Notes under the pieces: model-generated
What the model saw: the letters and a program-made list of their open reading frames with translations, nothing else
The model's database searches: none
Told to the model about the DNA's origin: nothing
From: an uncultured Rhodanobacter sp.
Lineage (GTDB): Bacteria > Pseudomonadota > Gammaproteobacteria > Xanthomonadales > Rhodanobacteraceae
Assembly: GCA_903827735.1 (NCBI GenBank)
Contig: CAIKJM010000179.1
Span: 1-36,990, forward strand
DNA length: 36,990 nucleotides
Direction: 5' to 3'
Program-made: the position numbers and the translations under genes
Shown: positions 1 through 9,400 of the stretch, piece after piece
How positions within the stretch are numbered: position 1 is the first letter of the stretch
Layout of the letters: every line of letters begins with the position of its first letter

Positions 1-1171
1 CGAGTTTGGAGGAGTGCCCCTCGACAGCGGCCTTCAGGATGCGGTCAAGTCGACGCACATTATCATCCCAACGGAAGCGGCTTGCGTGCCCCGTGATCTC
101 GGCGGTGTTCCACTGGCGTTCACTTGCCTCGATCAGCGCGGCTTCAAGGCTTGCTCGATCCTGCGGCGGCACCAGCAGGCCGGCGAATGAAGGCAAGACC
201 TCGGGAATGCCACCGACACGGGTGGCAACCACGGGTGTGCCGCAAGACATCGCCTCGAGAACAACGTTCGGCACGCCCTCGTTGTGGCTGGGCAGGCACA
301 GCATATCGGCAGCGCGGAACCAGTCAGCCAGCCCCACGTGTGTCACCGAGCCGATCAGCACCACTTGGGCCGAACAACCCAACGCGGCGGCTCGCTCAAA
401 AAGTTCTGCCGAGCACGCGCCCGTACCGGCATAAACCAGCCGCGCCTGCGGCTTGACCGCCAGCAACGCGGGAAATGCCTCCAGCAGATCCATGCAGCCC
501 TTGGACCGTTTGAGATTACCCACAAACAACAGCAAGGGATGCCCGTCGGCTAGCTGCAGACGCCGGCGGGCGGCAAGCTTGTTGCCTGGCGTAAAACGAT
601 CGCTGTCGACGCCGTTATACAACGTATGCACATTGGCAGGATCCGCTCCGATGGAGATCGCCTTTGTCGCGAGTGCGCGGCTAACCGTGATGACCGCGCC
701 AGCGCGCCGCAAGGCTCGACTGATTTGCCAGCGCCGTGCTGCGTGATTCGCCTGCACATTGAGGTCGCTGCCGTGCAGCTTCACCACGTAGGGAATTCCA
801 AGCCGGCGTGCCAGCCACCCTGCCGCCACAGCGTCCGGATAACCCCAGCTGGCCAGAATGCAATCGTAGCGAGTCTCACGCAGACGGCGACCCCGCTGCA
901 GCATCACGCAGGCCAGCCAGCAGATTGCGTGCAGCGCCCGCCCGATCAGCGGCGGATAGACGAAGGTGAAGTAGTCGGTGCCCACGTTTGCGACATCCAC
1001 CTTGCCTCGCACGCCGCGCATACGCTCGCGAAAATCCACTGCAGTGAGGACATCGACATCATGAAGCTGTCCGAGCCGCTCGAACTGCTGGAGATTGAAC
1101 GCGCTACGCAGTGGATCCCACGGCGTCGGAAACAAATTTGTCAGTATCAGTATCTTCAAACGCACAGTCAT
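1..1171 (-). CDS. GT4 glycosyltransferase (partial, C-terminus cut by window edge)
   Basis: The reading frame begins at an ATG at 1171 and stays open for 390 codons to base 2, so only the extreme C-terminus is missing. The N-terminus (MTVRLKILILTNLFPTPWDP) is the first Rossmann strand and Gly-poor loop typical of GT-B glycosyltransferases. A KLHGSD segment lies mid N-domain. In the C-domain the EX7E donor-binding motif is intact (Glu298 and Glu306 in NEGVPNVVLEAM), followed by GTPVVATRVGG. There are no membrane segments, so it should be a cytoplasmic enzyme that adds a nucleotide-activated sugar to a lipid-linked glycan. Its ATG overlaps the stop of the upstream glycosyltransferase as ATGA (1168-1171), implying translational coupling. 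Donor and acceptor cannot be read from the sequence. Confidence 0.9.
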   Translation of the reverse strand, partial: MTVRLKILILTNLFPTPWDPLRSAFNLQQFERLGQLHDVDVLTAVDFRERMRGVRGKVDVANVGTDYFTFVYPPLIGRALHAICWLACVMLQRGRRLRETRYDCILASWGYPDAVAAGWLARRLGIPYVVKLHGSDLNVQANHAARRWQISRALRRAGAVITVSRALATKAISIGADPANVHTLYNGVDSDRFTPGNKLAARRRLQLADGHPLLLFVGNLKRSKGCMDLLEAFPALLAVKPQARLVYAGTGACSAELFERAAALGCSAQVVLIGSVTHVGLADWFRAADMLCLPSHNEGVPNVVLEAMSCGTPVVATRVGGIPEVLPSFAGLLVPPQDRASLEAALIEASERQWNTAEITGHASRFRWDDNVRRLDRILKAAVEGHSSKL

Positions 1172-2319
1172 GCCAAAACGGCTCCATACAAAGTTGCATA
1201 CCGGCTAGCCATCGATGCAAGTGAGCCTTCGGCTTCGACCCATGCTCGTGCGGCATCGCCTAACGCGCGCGCGCGCTGTGGCTGCTGCAGCAGAGCGATC
1301 AGGGCCGCCGCCATCGCCGCAGCGTCGCGCGGAGGTACCAGCAAACCGGTGAAGTCGCTACGCACAATCTCGCCGTTGCCACCGACATCCGTTGCTACGA
1401 TCGGCAGCGCACTCGCGCAGGCTTCCAGTAGCGCCATCGAATAACCTTCACTCAGCGACGACAGCGCAAAAAGCTCCAGTCCCTGCAGCAGCTCGCGCAC
1501 ATCGCTGCGATCGCCGAGAAAATGCACGCTGTCGGCCACGCCGTCAGCCGTCGCACTGCGCTGCAGTTCGCTACGCAGTTCGCCATCACCGATGAACACC
1601 AGCACCGCATCGGGCTCCGCCTCATGGACCAGGCGAAACGCACGAATGAGGCCTGCCTGGTCCTTCAACCGGGTGAGTCGGCCGACGCTACCGATGACCC
1701 GCGCGCGCGCAGGGAGCTCCAGCATGGAAAGCAGCCGCTCGCGCTTTGCGTTCGACGCGGGGCGGAAATCTTCGACGCGGATTCCGTTCGGCACCGCGCG
1801 GACCTTGTCAGCGGCGACTACGCCAAGCTTGATGGCATCGCGCCGGGCGGCCTCGCATACCGTCACCACAAGATCAGTAAAGGTGACTGCGTAGCGATAG
1901 ATCCGCTCGCGACGATCGAGCACGCGAGTGACTCCTTCGCCAAGATCACCCTCCGTGATCGACCGCCGCGCCCCGAGCATGCTGTGCCGGGTATTGATGA
2001 CCCGACGCACCTTCAGTCCGGGGCTCGCCAGTACGGCGTGATAGTGGGCGACCGCATTGTGTGTATGCAAAACTTCGGTGGTGTGCTCGCCGAGTAACCG
2101 GCGCATGCGAGCAACGGCGCGAAGATCCAACCCACGCCGCTTGCCGCAGGCCTTCACCGGTATGCCCAGAGCTATCAGCTCATGCGCAAGCGCACCTGGC
2201 TCGAACAGGCAAACGACCTGGCAGCAATGACCTTGCTGCTGCTGGAGCTTGACCAGCTCGATCACCATGCGTTCCAGGCCACCGCGATTGAGGTTCTCCA
2301 CGACGTGCGTGATGTTCAT
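1168..2319 (-). CDS. GT4 family glycosyltransferase
   Basis: This is a 383-residue GT-B fold enzyme of usual length for family GT4. The N-terminus MNITHVVENLNRGGLERMV has the GGLE-type loop that contacts the acceptor or phosphate in many GT4 enzymes. The C-domain carries SVGRLTRLKD and the EX7E motif (Glu291 and Glu299 in SEGYSMALLEA), then a GLLVPPRD loop. No signal peptide or membrane helix is visible. It presumably transfers a sugar during assembly of the polysaccharide repeat unit made by this locus. Both ends are coupled: its ATG overlaps the stop of a 31-codon ORF (ATGA at 2316-2319), and its stop overlaps the next glycosyltransferase start. The family call is firm; the sugar is unknown. 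Confidence 0.93.
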   Translation of the reverse strand: MNITHVVENLNRGGLERMVIELVKLQQQQGHCCQVVCLFEPGALAHELIALGIPVKACGKRRGLDLRAVARMRRLLGEHTTEVLHTHNAVAHYHAVLASPGLKVRRVINTRHSMLGARRSITEGDLGEGVTRVLDRRERIYRYAVTFTDLVVTVCEAARRDAIKLGVVAADKVRAVPNGIRVEDFRPASNAKRERLLSMLELPARARVIGSVGRLTRLKDQAGLIRAFRLVHEAEPDAVLVFIGDGELRSELQRSATADGVADSVHFLGDRSDVRELLQGLELFALSSLSEGYSMALLEACASALPIVATDVGGNGEIVRSDFTGLLVPPRDAAAMAAALIALLQQPQRARALGDAARAWVEAEGSLASMASRYATLYGAVLA

Positions 2320-2411
2320 ATCGCCACCTGGGTCGCCAGCAGCGCAATGCCGACCACGGCATCCGGCTCACTGACGGATCGCACGACCAACTGCCGATCA
2401 TGCAGGCCCAT
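2316..2411 (-). CDS. possible 31-codon coupled small ORF or gene remnant
   Basis: Between the flippase stop and the glycosyltransferase start there is an ATG at 2411 overlapping the flippase TGA (ATGA), an open frame of 31 codons, and a TGA at 2316-2318 overlapping the next ATG (ATGA again). The peptide begins MGLHDRQLVVRSVSEPDAVV and ends with a short hydrophobic stretch (GIALLATQVAI). I do not recognise it. The double 4-bp overlap matches the spacing style of the whole operon. It may be a real small protein, a remnant of a deleted gene whose ends were kept, or chance. No separate Shine-Dalgarno sequence is evident. Confidence 0.35.
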   Translation of the reverse strand: MGLHDRQLVVRSVSEPDAVVGIALLATQVAI

Positions 2412-3961
2412 CAGGATTGACCTTCGTCACGCGCGCCCGCCCATGCCAGAAGGCGGCCCAACATAGCCGGGCGGCCAGCGCCGAACCGCAGGTGCAGTCC
2501 CTGCATCTGCTCGATGTCATCCCTGCTCCAGCACTTCAACACCAGCGTCAGGAGCAGATAGATGGCACTGACGAGCACGCCTCCGATCAATACGCTGCCG
2601 ATGGGCGGCAGGTGCAGTCGCAGGACCGGCAACGACACCGTCGACGCAATCAGCGCCGCGAGGAGCGTCCGGCCAAGGCGCCCGCTCTGCAGTTGCGCGC
2701 CGCTGACGTTTACGCCGATCGTCACATAGGTGATCGAGCTGCACAGCGTCACCACCAGCACGGCGGTGACCGCGCCATAGAGCCCGAAGTGCCGGATCAG
2801 CACCAGATCGAGGCCGATCTTCAGCGCGCCGAACACGATGGTCAGCAGCAGGATCACGTTCTGGCGATCGGCGCTGACCAACAGGCTGCTGGCACCCTGC
2901 GTCGCCGTGGCGATGCCGCTGGAGAGGATGATTAAGGCAAACACCGGCGCCGCTGCGGCATAGGCGTTTCCGTACAGCAGTGCGATCACCGGCACGGCGA
3001 AGCACATGCCGAAAACCACCACCGGCGCGGCCAGCAGTACCAGGTAACTAGTCGCCTTGACGAAACGCCGCCCCGCGACCTCGCGACCCTGACGCAGCGC
3101 CTTTGCCATCATCGGCAACAGCAGCGCGCCGAACACGCCCGGCACCAGCAGCATGATGCCTGTGGCCAGCTGGTACGCCACCTTGAAGTAACCGGCTTCG
3201 GACGACGTGGCGTAGAGATTCAGGAACAGAATCTCTACGTCGCTGGCAATCAAAAATCCGATGATGATCGTCGCCGAGACAATACGCAGGTGACGACGCA
3301 TTCGCTGCAGCAGGTCGTCCGGTACGGCGGCAGCACGAGGCAGTCGACGGATGAGCCGGGCGGCCTGTCGCCGCGACACCAGCAGAAAAACCAAGCTGGA
3401 GATGGCGTAGACGACGATGAACCCGAGCAGCGGCGCATGCAGCAACATCGCTGCGACCACCATCATTAGATTCACCGGCGACGCCACCAGGCATATTTTT
3501 GCAGTCAGATCGAATGCCTCGAAGCCTTTGGCGATGGCGATATTGAACATGTAGGGCGCACGCATACCCACTGCCGCCGCCAGCAGGAAAAACTCGACAT
3601 AACTCATGTCGGCGGTGAGCCGGTAGCCTGCCGCCACAAAAAGGATCGTGCCGATACCCAGCACCAGGATCATGTGCCATCGCTGGACCTTGCGAAAATG
3701 ACTTAGCAGGGGAACGATCAGATCCTGTCGCCCCGCGCCCCGCAGTTCCGCCACGAACTTGATCACGCCGGTGGTGATGCCCGAATTGGTCGCCACCACG
3801 CCGATCGCGGCGAACCAGATGAAAAGCCCGTAGATGCCGTAAAACTTAGGTCCCAGATGTCGGGCGATCATGATCGCGGCGATCATGCCGAGAAAGTACT
3901 CGGTATAAGTGCCGACCGAAGAAAACAGCGTGTTGCGCAGAGTTCGCGTGCGAGTCGTCAT
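2411..3961 (-). CDS. Wzx-like polysaccharide flippase (MATE/MOP superfamily)
   Basis: This is a 516-residue, very hydrophobic protein with roughly 12-14 membrane helices, the normal size for Wzx/RfbX-type polyprenyl-linked oligosaccharide flippases. It begins MTTRTRTLRNTLFSSVGTYT, followed at once by a first helix and the RHLGPKFYGIYGL segment typical of the family. The open frame extends upstream to 4321, but those residues are Gly/Arg-rich shadow of the neighbouring gene. The ATG at 3961 overlaps the upstream stop as ATGA (3958-3961) and is the clear start. The likely role is moving the lipid-linked repeat unit across the inner membrane. It is the only export protein in the locus, so it may also carry any peptidyl decoration made by the NRPS genes (inference). 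Confidence 0.88.
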   Translation of the reverse strand: MTTRTRTLRNTLFSSVGTYTEYFLGMIAAIMIARHLGPKFYGIYGLFIWFAAIGVVATNSGITTGVIKFVAELRGAGRQDLIVPLLSHFRKVQRWHMILVLGIGTILFVAAGYRLTADMSYVEFFLLAAAVGMRAPYMFNIAIAKGFEAFDLTAKICLVASPVNLMMVVAAMLLHAPLLGFIVVYAISSLVFLLVSRRQAARLIRRLPRAAAVPDDLLQRMRRHLRIVSATIIIGFLIASDVEILFLNLYATSSEAGYFKVAYQLATGIMLLVPGVFGALLLPMMAKALRQGREVAGRRFVKATSYLVLLAAPVVVFGMCFAVPVIALLYGNAYAAAAPVFALIILSSGIATATQGASSLLVSADRQNVILLLTIVFGALKIGLDLVLIRHFGLYGAVTAVLVVTLCSSITYVTIGVNVSGAQLQSGRLGRTLLAALIASTVSLPVLRLHLPPIGSVLIGGVLVSAIYLLLTLVLKCWSRDDIEQMQGLHLRFGAGRPAMLGRLLAWAGARDEGQS

Positions 3962-5226
3962 GACGTATGCAGCAATACGGTGACGAGAATGAAAAGCGCG
4001 AAGATCGCGACAACGGCCGCCATGCACCATCGCCACCAGCCCGCCTGGAGGCTGAAAACGGGTAATCCCGGAAAGCGATTGCGCAGACCTACGTAGTAAC
4101 CCACCACCACGGCCATCACCAGGTACAGCACGACGGTGTAGCTTCTGCTGAGAAAAAAAGCCGCCGTGAACATGCCGCACAGCGACAGCAGCAGCGTCAT
4201 CCCCAACTCCTTCTCGGCCAGCCAGTCCGTCGTAGTCTCCGCACTGCCTGCGTCGAAAATCGGCTTGTAGCGCACCACCGCCACCATCATCCAGAAGCAA
4301 TAGCCGACGAAAGCCAGCCAAAGTACAAAGCCGGCAAACCCGGTTTCGGCCAGCACCAGCACCAGCGAATTATGTGCGGTGAGGTTGTTGTGATCGGTGA
4401 AATTGCCGGCCCCCACGCCGAATAGCGGCTGAGAAAGAAACATATGCAGCCCTTCGTACCACGCATCGACGCGGCCGGCTGCGGAAGACTCGTCGGCGTC
4501 CAGTTCATTCATTCGCGATGAGAGAAGCTTCATACCCGCCAGGCCGAGCGCACCCAGGATGCCCGCCGTCACAAGTCCTTGGCGATACCAGACGTAGACG
4601 CCGCCGATGACAAGCACGGCCAGCAGCGCACCCCGCGAATTGGTCAGGTAGACCCCGTACAAAAGCAGCGCCGCTCCAGCCAGCCAGAAAACGCGCCGCA
4701 GAAACTTGCCATGCAAGCCCAGATAAAGCGCCATGGGCAGCACGGCCACAAACAGCAAACCCAGATCGTTGGGATCGTTGAAGATGCCAACGTATTGGAT
4801 GCGCCCATCTTCAACGAGGGTTGCGCCGGTCCAGCCGATACCGGTTCTGGACTGATCAACGCCGTGTGCCGCGAGAACCATCGCACACAGGGTAAAGACC
4901 GCAAATGTCTGCACAACCCGCTGCCTGCGCGCGGAGATCGCCGTCGCCAGCACGATAAACGCAATAACGACCGGACCGAACGTCTTTAGTTGATCCAGCG
5001 CGCCGCCCAGCCAGTGGTTGGCAACTTCCGACAGCATCAAGACCAGCAAAAATACCGGCAGTATCAAGAACTGGGGTGCCGCTAACGTCTTGCTACGAGA
5101 ACCCAGCCAAGCGAGAAAGGCGAGCACGAGCACTACCTGCAACAGCGGCACGCCGATCAGCTCCGGCATGTAATCCTGCGGTCGGATAATCGTGCAGACG
5201 AGATAAAGCAGACTCAAGACGAACAT
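3958..5226 (-). CDS. O-antigen ligase/polymerase (Wzy/WaaL-like) membrane protein
   Basis: This 422-residue polytopic protein has about ten hydrophobic segments. Landmarks are RPQDYMPEL near the N-terminus, FNDPNDLGLLF around residue 150, LTNSRGALLA, a long extracytoplasmic stretch containing GVGAGNF, and an LTAHNSL motif. These are typical of the O-antigen ligase superfamily, and the RPQD and NDPNDLG segments recall the putative O-glycosylation ligase associated with exosortase A loci (TIGR03097, from memory). It should polymerise or transfer the glycan in the periplasm. It overlaps the deacetylase end by 13 bp and the flippase start by 4 bp. Whether it acts as polymerase or ligase cannot be decided from the sequence. 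Confidence 0.82.
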   Translation of the reverse strand: MFVLSLLYLVCTIIRPQDYMPELIGVPLLQVVLVLAFLAWLGSRSKTLAAPQFLILPVFLLVLMLSEVANHWLGGALDQLKTFGPVVIAFIVLATAISARRQRVVQTFAVFTLCAMVLAAHGVDQSRTGIGWTGATLVEDGRIQYVGIFNDPNDLGLLFVAVLPMALYLGLHGKFLRRVFWLAGAALLLYGVYLTNSRGALLAVLVIGGVYVWYRQGLVTAGILGALGLAGMKLLSSRMNELDADESSAAGRVDAWYEGLHMFLSQPLFGVGAGNFTDHNNLTAHNSLVLVLAETGFAGFVLWLAFVGYCFWMMVAVVRYKPIFDAGSAETTTDWLAEKELGMTLLLSLCGMFTAAFFLSRSYTVVLYLVMAVVVGYYVGLRNRFPGLPVFSLQAGWWRWCMAAVVAIFALFILVTVLLHTS

Positions 5227-6320
5227 GCGGTATCCGAGATATTCGTAGTGAGGTTCTTGATCGGATAACCCATGAACTCGGGCAGCGTCAGCATAGCGGC
5301 AAACCAGCCTGTGCCCATTTCACGTTCCACCGGCAGTCGATTGAGCGAAAACTGATTCCAGGACGTTCGCCGGTTGGTGCCGTAGACGTAGCTACAGGCG
5401 GCGGCGTAACCCGCAGCCTTGGTTGCATTGATGACGCGGTGGTCGAAGGCGAGATCGCCGCCTACGGGATAAGCCAGGAACGGCGCCGTGACATGCAGCT
5501 CGCGTTCCAGTGTGGCCTTGGATTGTTTCAGTTCCCCATGCAGCCGATCGTCCGGCAGCTTGGCCAGCATCTGGTGACTTACGCCATGCGAACCTATCTC
5601 GAAACCGGACGCGTGCATTTCACGCAGCTGCTTCCAGCTCATTGGCCGGCAGTCCGGCGACGACGCGCTCCGTGGCATATCCCACTCCTGCTCCATTCGC
5701 ATGATCGCTGCCATCTGTAGGGCGCTGTCGAACGCCTTGATATGCCTCAACAGGTCGGCGGCAAAAAGACGACGCGCGCTTCTGGACGGCGGAATGGGTA
5801 CGTCCAGATTGAGTTCCGGCAACTTCAGCCGCAGCGCGCCGGTCCGCAGAATCATGTGCACCAGCCAGTCGTAGGCAAACGGCTGGCCGCTGTCGATATG
5901 ACCGGTCGATACAAAAAAAGTGGCGGGCACGCCAAGCTCGCGCAGTATCGGGTACGCCACCCGGTAGTTGTCTTCGTAGCCGTCATCAAAGGTCACCGCC
6001 ACCGCGTTTTTTGGCAGGCGGCGGCCAGAAACCAGCGCATCGACCATTTCGCCCAGCGGCAGCGGTTGAAAACGCCGCTTCAGTAACCCCAGCTGCGCGC
6101 GAAAGCCGTCGGCGTCGGCGCTGATCAGCTCCAGGTCGAATTCGAAGGCATCCGTATCGGGAATATCGAGTATCCGGTGGTAGGCCAGGATACGCAGATC
6201 ATCGCGTACGAGAGCGCGCAGTTTTTGCAGCGGCGGCAGTAGCCCGCTCGCGTAAAACATCTCGCCGATCCTTGCGCGGATGCCAACAGCTTCGATATCG
6301 CTGTGCTCACGACGTGCCAT
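5214..6320 (-). CDS. NodB-type polysaccharide deacetylase
   Basis: This 368-residue carbohydrate esterase family 4 (NodB homology) protein has an AYHRI segment near residue 50, the metal and catalytic motif TFDDGYEDN (Asp112-Asp113), and the second metal motif SHGVSH (His245, His249). The Asp-His-His triad is therefore complete. FLAYPVGG follows as the usual later motif. No convincing signal peptide is visible. It would remove N- or O-acetyl groups from sugars of the glycan built by this operon. The ATG at 6320 is preferred over an in-frame ATG at 6335 because GGAGG lies 8 nt upstream of it. It sits 98 bp after the NRPS stop, the largest gap in this part of the operon. Confidence 0.88.
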   Translation of the reverse strand: MARREHSDIEAVGIRARIGEMFYASGLLPPLQKLRALVRDDLRILAYHRILDIPDTDAFEFDLELISADADGFRAQLGLLKRRFQPLPLGEMVDALVSGRRLPKNAVAVTFDDGYEDNYRVAYPILRELGVPATFFVSTGHIDSGQPFAYDWLVHMILRTGALRLKLPELNLDVPIPPSRSARRLFAADLLRHIKAFDSALQMAAIMRMEQEWDMPRSASSPDCRPMSWKQLREMHASGFEIGSHGVSHQMLAKLPDDRLHGELKQSKATLERELHVTAPFLAYPVGGDLAFDHRVINATKAAGYAAACSYVYGTNRRTSWNQFSLNRLPVEREMGTGWFAAMLTLPEFMGYPIKNLTTNISDTACSS

Positions 6321-6418
6321 GTATGAAGCCTCCATTGGTGAGCACAGCGGCGCGACGCGTGGCAGACGATAAAGCCAGCTTGCGGTTCCGCTGACAAAAA
6401 CGTTTTTTCATCACCATG

Positions 6419-9400
6419 TCAGCGCAATCCCAGCAGTCGACGCAATCTCGAGCCCATCGACCGGCCCGACGAGGTCGGCGCATCCGCGGAGATCGGAAGT
6501 TCCATCGCCAGCGACGCCAATGTACCGGTCGCAATTTCCAGCAGGTTCAGGCGCACACCGGTTTCGCGGCGCACTCTCGCGGCCATCTCGACCGCCAGCA
6601 GCGAATGGCCACCAACATCGAGGAAATTGTCGTGCGGTTGCACTTCGTCGATGCCTATCAGTTCACACCATACTGTGGCGAGATAGCGCTGGCGCGGGTC
6701 GGCAATGCGCGATACCCCACCATGCTGCGGACTAACGTCAGCGTTTGCCACCGGTGCGGGCAGCGACTTGCGATCGACCTTGCCGTTTGGCGTCAGCGGC
6801 AATGCGGCCAGGGCCATCAGATGCTGAGGCTGCATGTAACCCGGCAGGCGGGCAACCAGCGCATCGCGCAATCGGGGCACGAGCGTCGCTTCGTCCTCAT
6901 CGGACGCGACGTAAAGCACCAGACGACGATCGTGCTCGGCGACATCGTGCGCCACGGCGACGCAGTCACTGACAGCGACATCCTGGCGAACGATAGCTTC
7001 AATCTCTCCCAGTTCAATACGAAACCCACGAATCTTGACCTGAAAGTCGAGCCGACCCAGATGTTCCAACGTGCCGTTCGAAAGCCAGCGGCCGCGATCC
7101 CCGGTTCGGTACAGCCGGGCCTCGTGGACGGCGTACGGGTCGGTAGTGAACCGCTCGGCCGTCAGCTGCGGTCGATCGTGATACCCCAGCGCCACACCTG
7201 CCCCGCCGATACAAATTTCACCGGGCACGCCGATGGGACACAGCTGATCCTGCGTGTCGAGTATCCGCACCGTGGTATTGGCTATTGGCATACCGATGGA
7301 GATGCCGCGTTCCGGCTGCTGCACGCGCCAGCGGGTGGACCACACGGTGGTCTCGGTCGGACCGTACAGATTCCACACCTGATCGCAGCGAGCCAGCAAC
7401 TGCGCCGCCAGCTCCGGAGTCAGCGCCTCACCGCCGCACAACGCACGAAACCCTTGTTGACCCTTCCAGCCCGACTGCAGCAGGACTCGCCACGTCGCCG
7501 GCGTCGCCTGCATCAACGTCACGCCGCTTGCGGCGATCAATGCGCCGAGCGCCGCGCCATCGAGCGCCTCTTCCCGCCGCGCAAGCACCACTTCAGCACC
7601 GACGCACAAGGGTCCGAACAGTTCCAGCACGGCGATATCGAACGACAGCGTAGTGATCGCAACCACACGATCGTCGCTGCGCAAGCCCGGGGAGTCGATC
7701 ATGCTGGTGAGAAAATTCACCACCGCACGATGGGGAATTTCCACGCCCTTGGGTTGACCGGTCGACCCGGAGGTGTAGATCACGTAAGCCATCGATCCGA
7801 CCGTCGCCATGTCGGCATCCACAGCTAGGCGTATCGCCGGCAAGGCGTCGAGCTTTTCGCCTAACCGGTCCAGCTCGACTATCGGCACCGTGTGTCCGGC
7901 GAACCGCGCCGCGAGCGCATGCTCGGTGACCAGCAGCGCCAGTCCCGCATCGTCGATCATCTCGCCGAGACGACGGCTGGGAAAATCCGGATCGAGCGGT
8001 ACGTAACCGGCGCCGGCCTTCAGCACGCCAAGCAGCACGGCAACCATGTCAGCGCTGCGGTCCAGGGCGACGCCGACCAGCGTGCCGCGGCGGGCGCCGT
8101 GTGAGCGCAGCACTCGCGCGAGGCGATTGGCACAGGCATCGAGCTCGGCATACGTCATCGACCGACCCGAGTAGCGGATCGCCACACGCTGGGGTGCGCG
8201 GTCGCACTGCATTTCGAACATCGAATGCAAGCTCTGCTCAGGTAGCGGTGCCGAGGTTGCACTCCAGCGATCGAGACAGTCGCTTTCACCGGCAGGTAAC
8301 AGCGTCAGCTGCGCAATCGTTTGCTGTGGATCTGCCAGCGCCGAGTCGATCAGCGCCTCGTAGCGTCCACGAAGGCGTGCTGCCGTCGCTGCCGTAAAGA
8401 TATCCATATTATAGGTAAGACCACCAAGCAGACCTTGCTCCTGCTCGATGAACCAGAGGCCGACGTCGTCGGCCGAGCCGCGCTGGAACAGCGGCATATG
8501 CTCATGCTGCAGATCGCCCCACGACCGGCGGCGCTGGCGCACATCCTGGAACGAAAACATGGCCTGATAGATCGCCGGACGGCTGTCGTCGCGCGGCAGC
8601 TTCAGCGACTGCACCAGATGCTCGAAGGGCACATCGGGACTGGCAAACGCGTCCAGCACGACGTCGCGCACCGCACGCAGCGCGTCGAGGAACGACGCAT
8701 TTGCATCCAGCTGAAGGCGCAGCGGCAATGCGTTGACGAAAAATCCCATGACCGGCTCAAGGTCGGCCGCATCGCGACCACGCACCGGCGTGCCGACAAT
8801 CACTTCGCGCTGTCCACTGAGCCGCAAAAGCAGGACGGCATAGATGGCCAGCAGCACCATGAAGGGCGTTGCCTGCGCGCGTAGACCTAACGTACGCAGC
8901 GCCTGCGCTGTTGTCGCCGACAGTCGTATCCATTCGGTCGCACCTGCTCCGGACATGCGCGTCGGGCGCGAGTGATCGGTCGGCAACGCCAGCGGCTCGA
9001 TGTCTCCGGACAGCCGCTTCTTCCAGTGATTCAGTTGACGCTGGAGCTCATCACCGCGCATCCAGTCGCGTTGCCAGGCCGAGAAGTCTGAGTATTCCAC
9101 CGTCAGCGGTGCCAGCGATGGCTGCCGCCCCGCGCTAAAGGCTTCGTATGCGTGCGACAGTTCCTCGTACAGGATATCGAACGACCAGCCGTCCCAGATG
9201 ATGTGATGCGCCATGAAGAAGAACACGTGCTCGTGTTCGTCCAGCCGGAACAGGTGCGTACGGAACAGTGGTGCCACGGCAAGATCGAACGGCTCGGCCG
9301 TCAACGCATCCAGTCGACGCTGCAACACGGCTTCGCGCTCGCGAGGAGGAAGGTCGGAGAGATCTTCGGCCGGCAGCAGCCGAACATTGACATCATCGTG

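Noticed and set aside
3962..4321. N-terminal extension of the flippase frame up to 4321
   Set aside because: The extra residues are Gly/Arg-rich and lie over the O-antigen ligase gene; the ATG at 3961 with a 4-bp overlap and an immediate membrane helix is the real start.
6416..7828. 470-codon plus-strand open frame opposite the second A and T domains
   Set aside because: Antisense shadow of the NRPS; composition is unnatural and no domain is visible.
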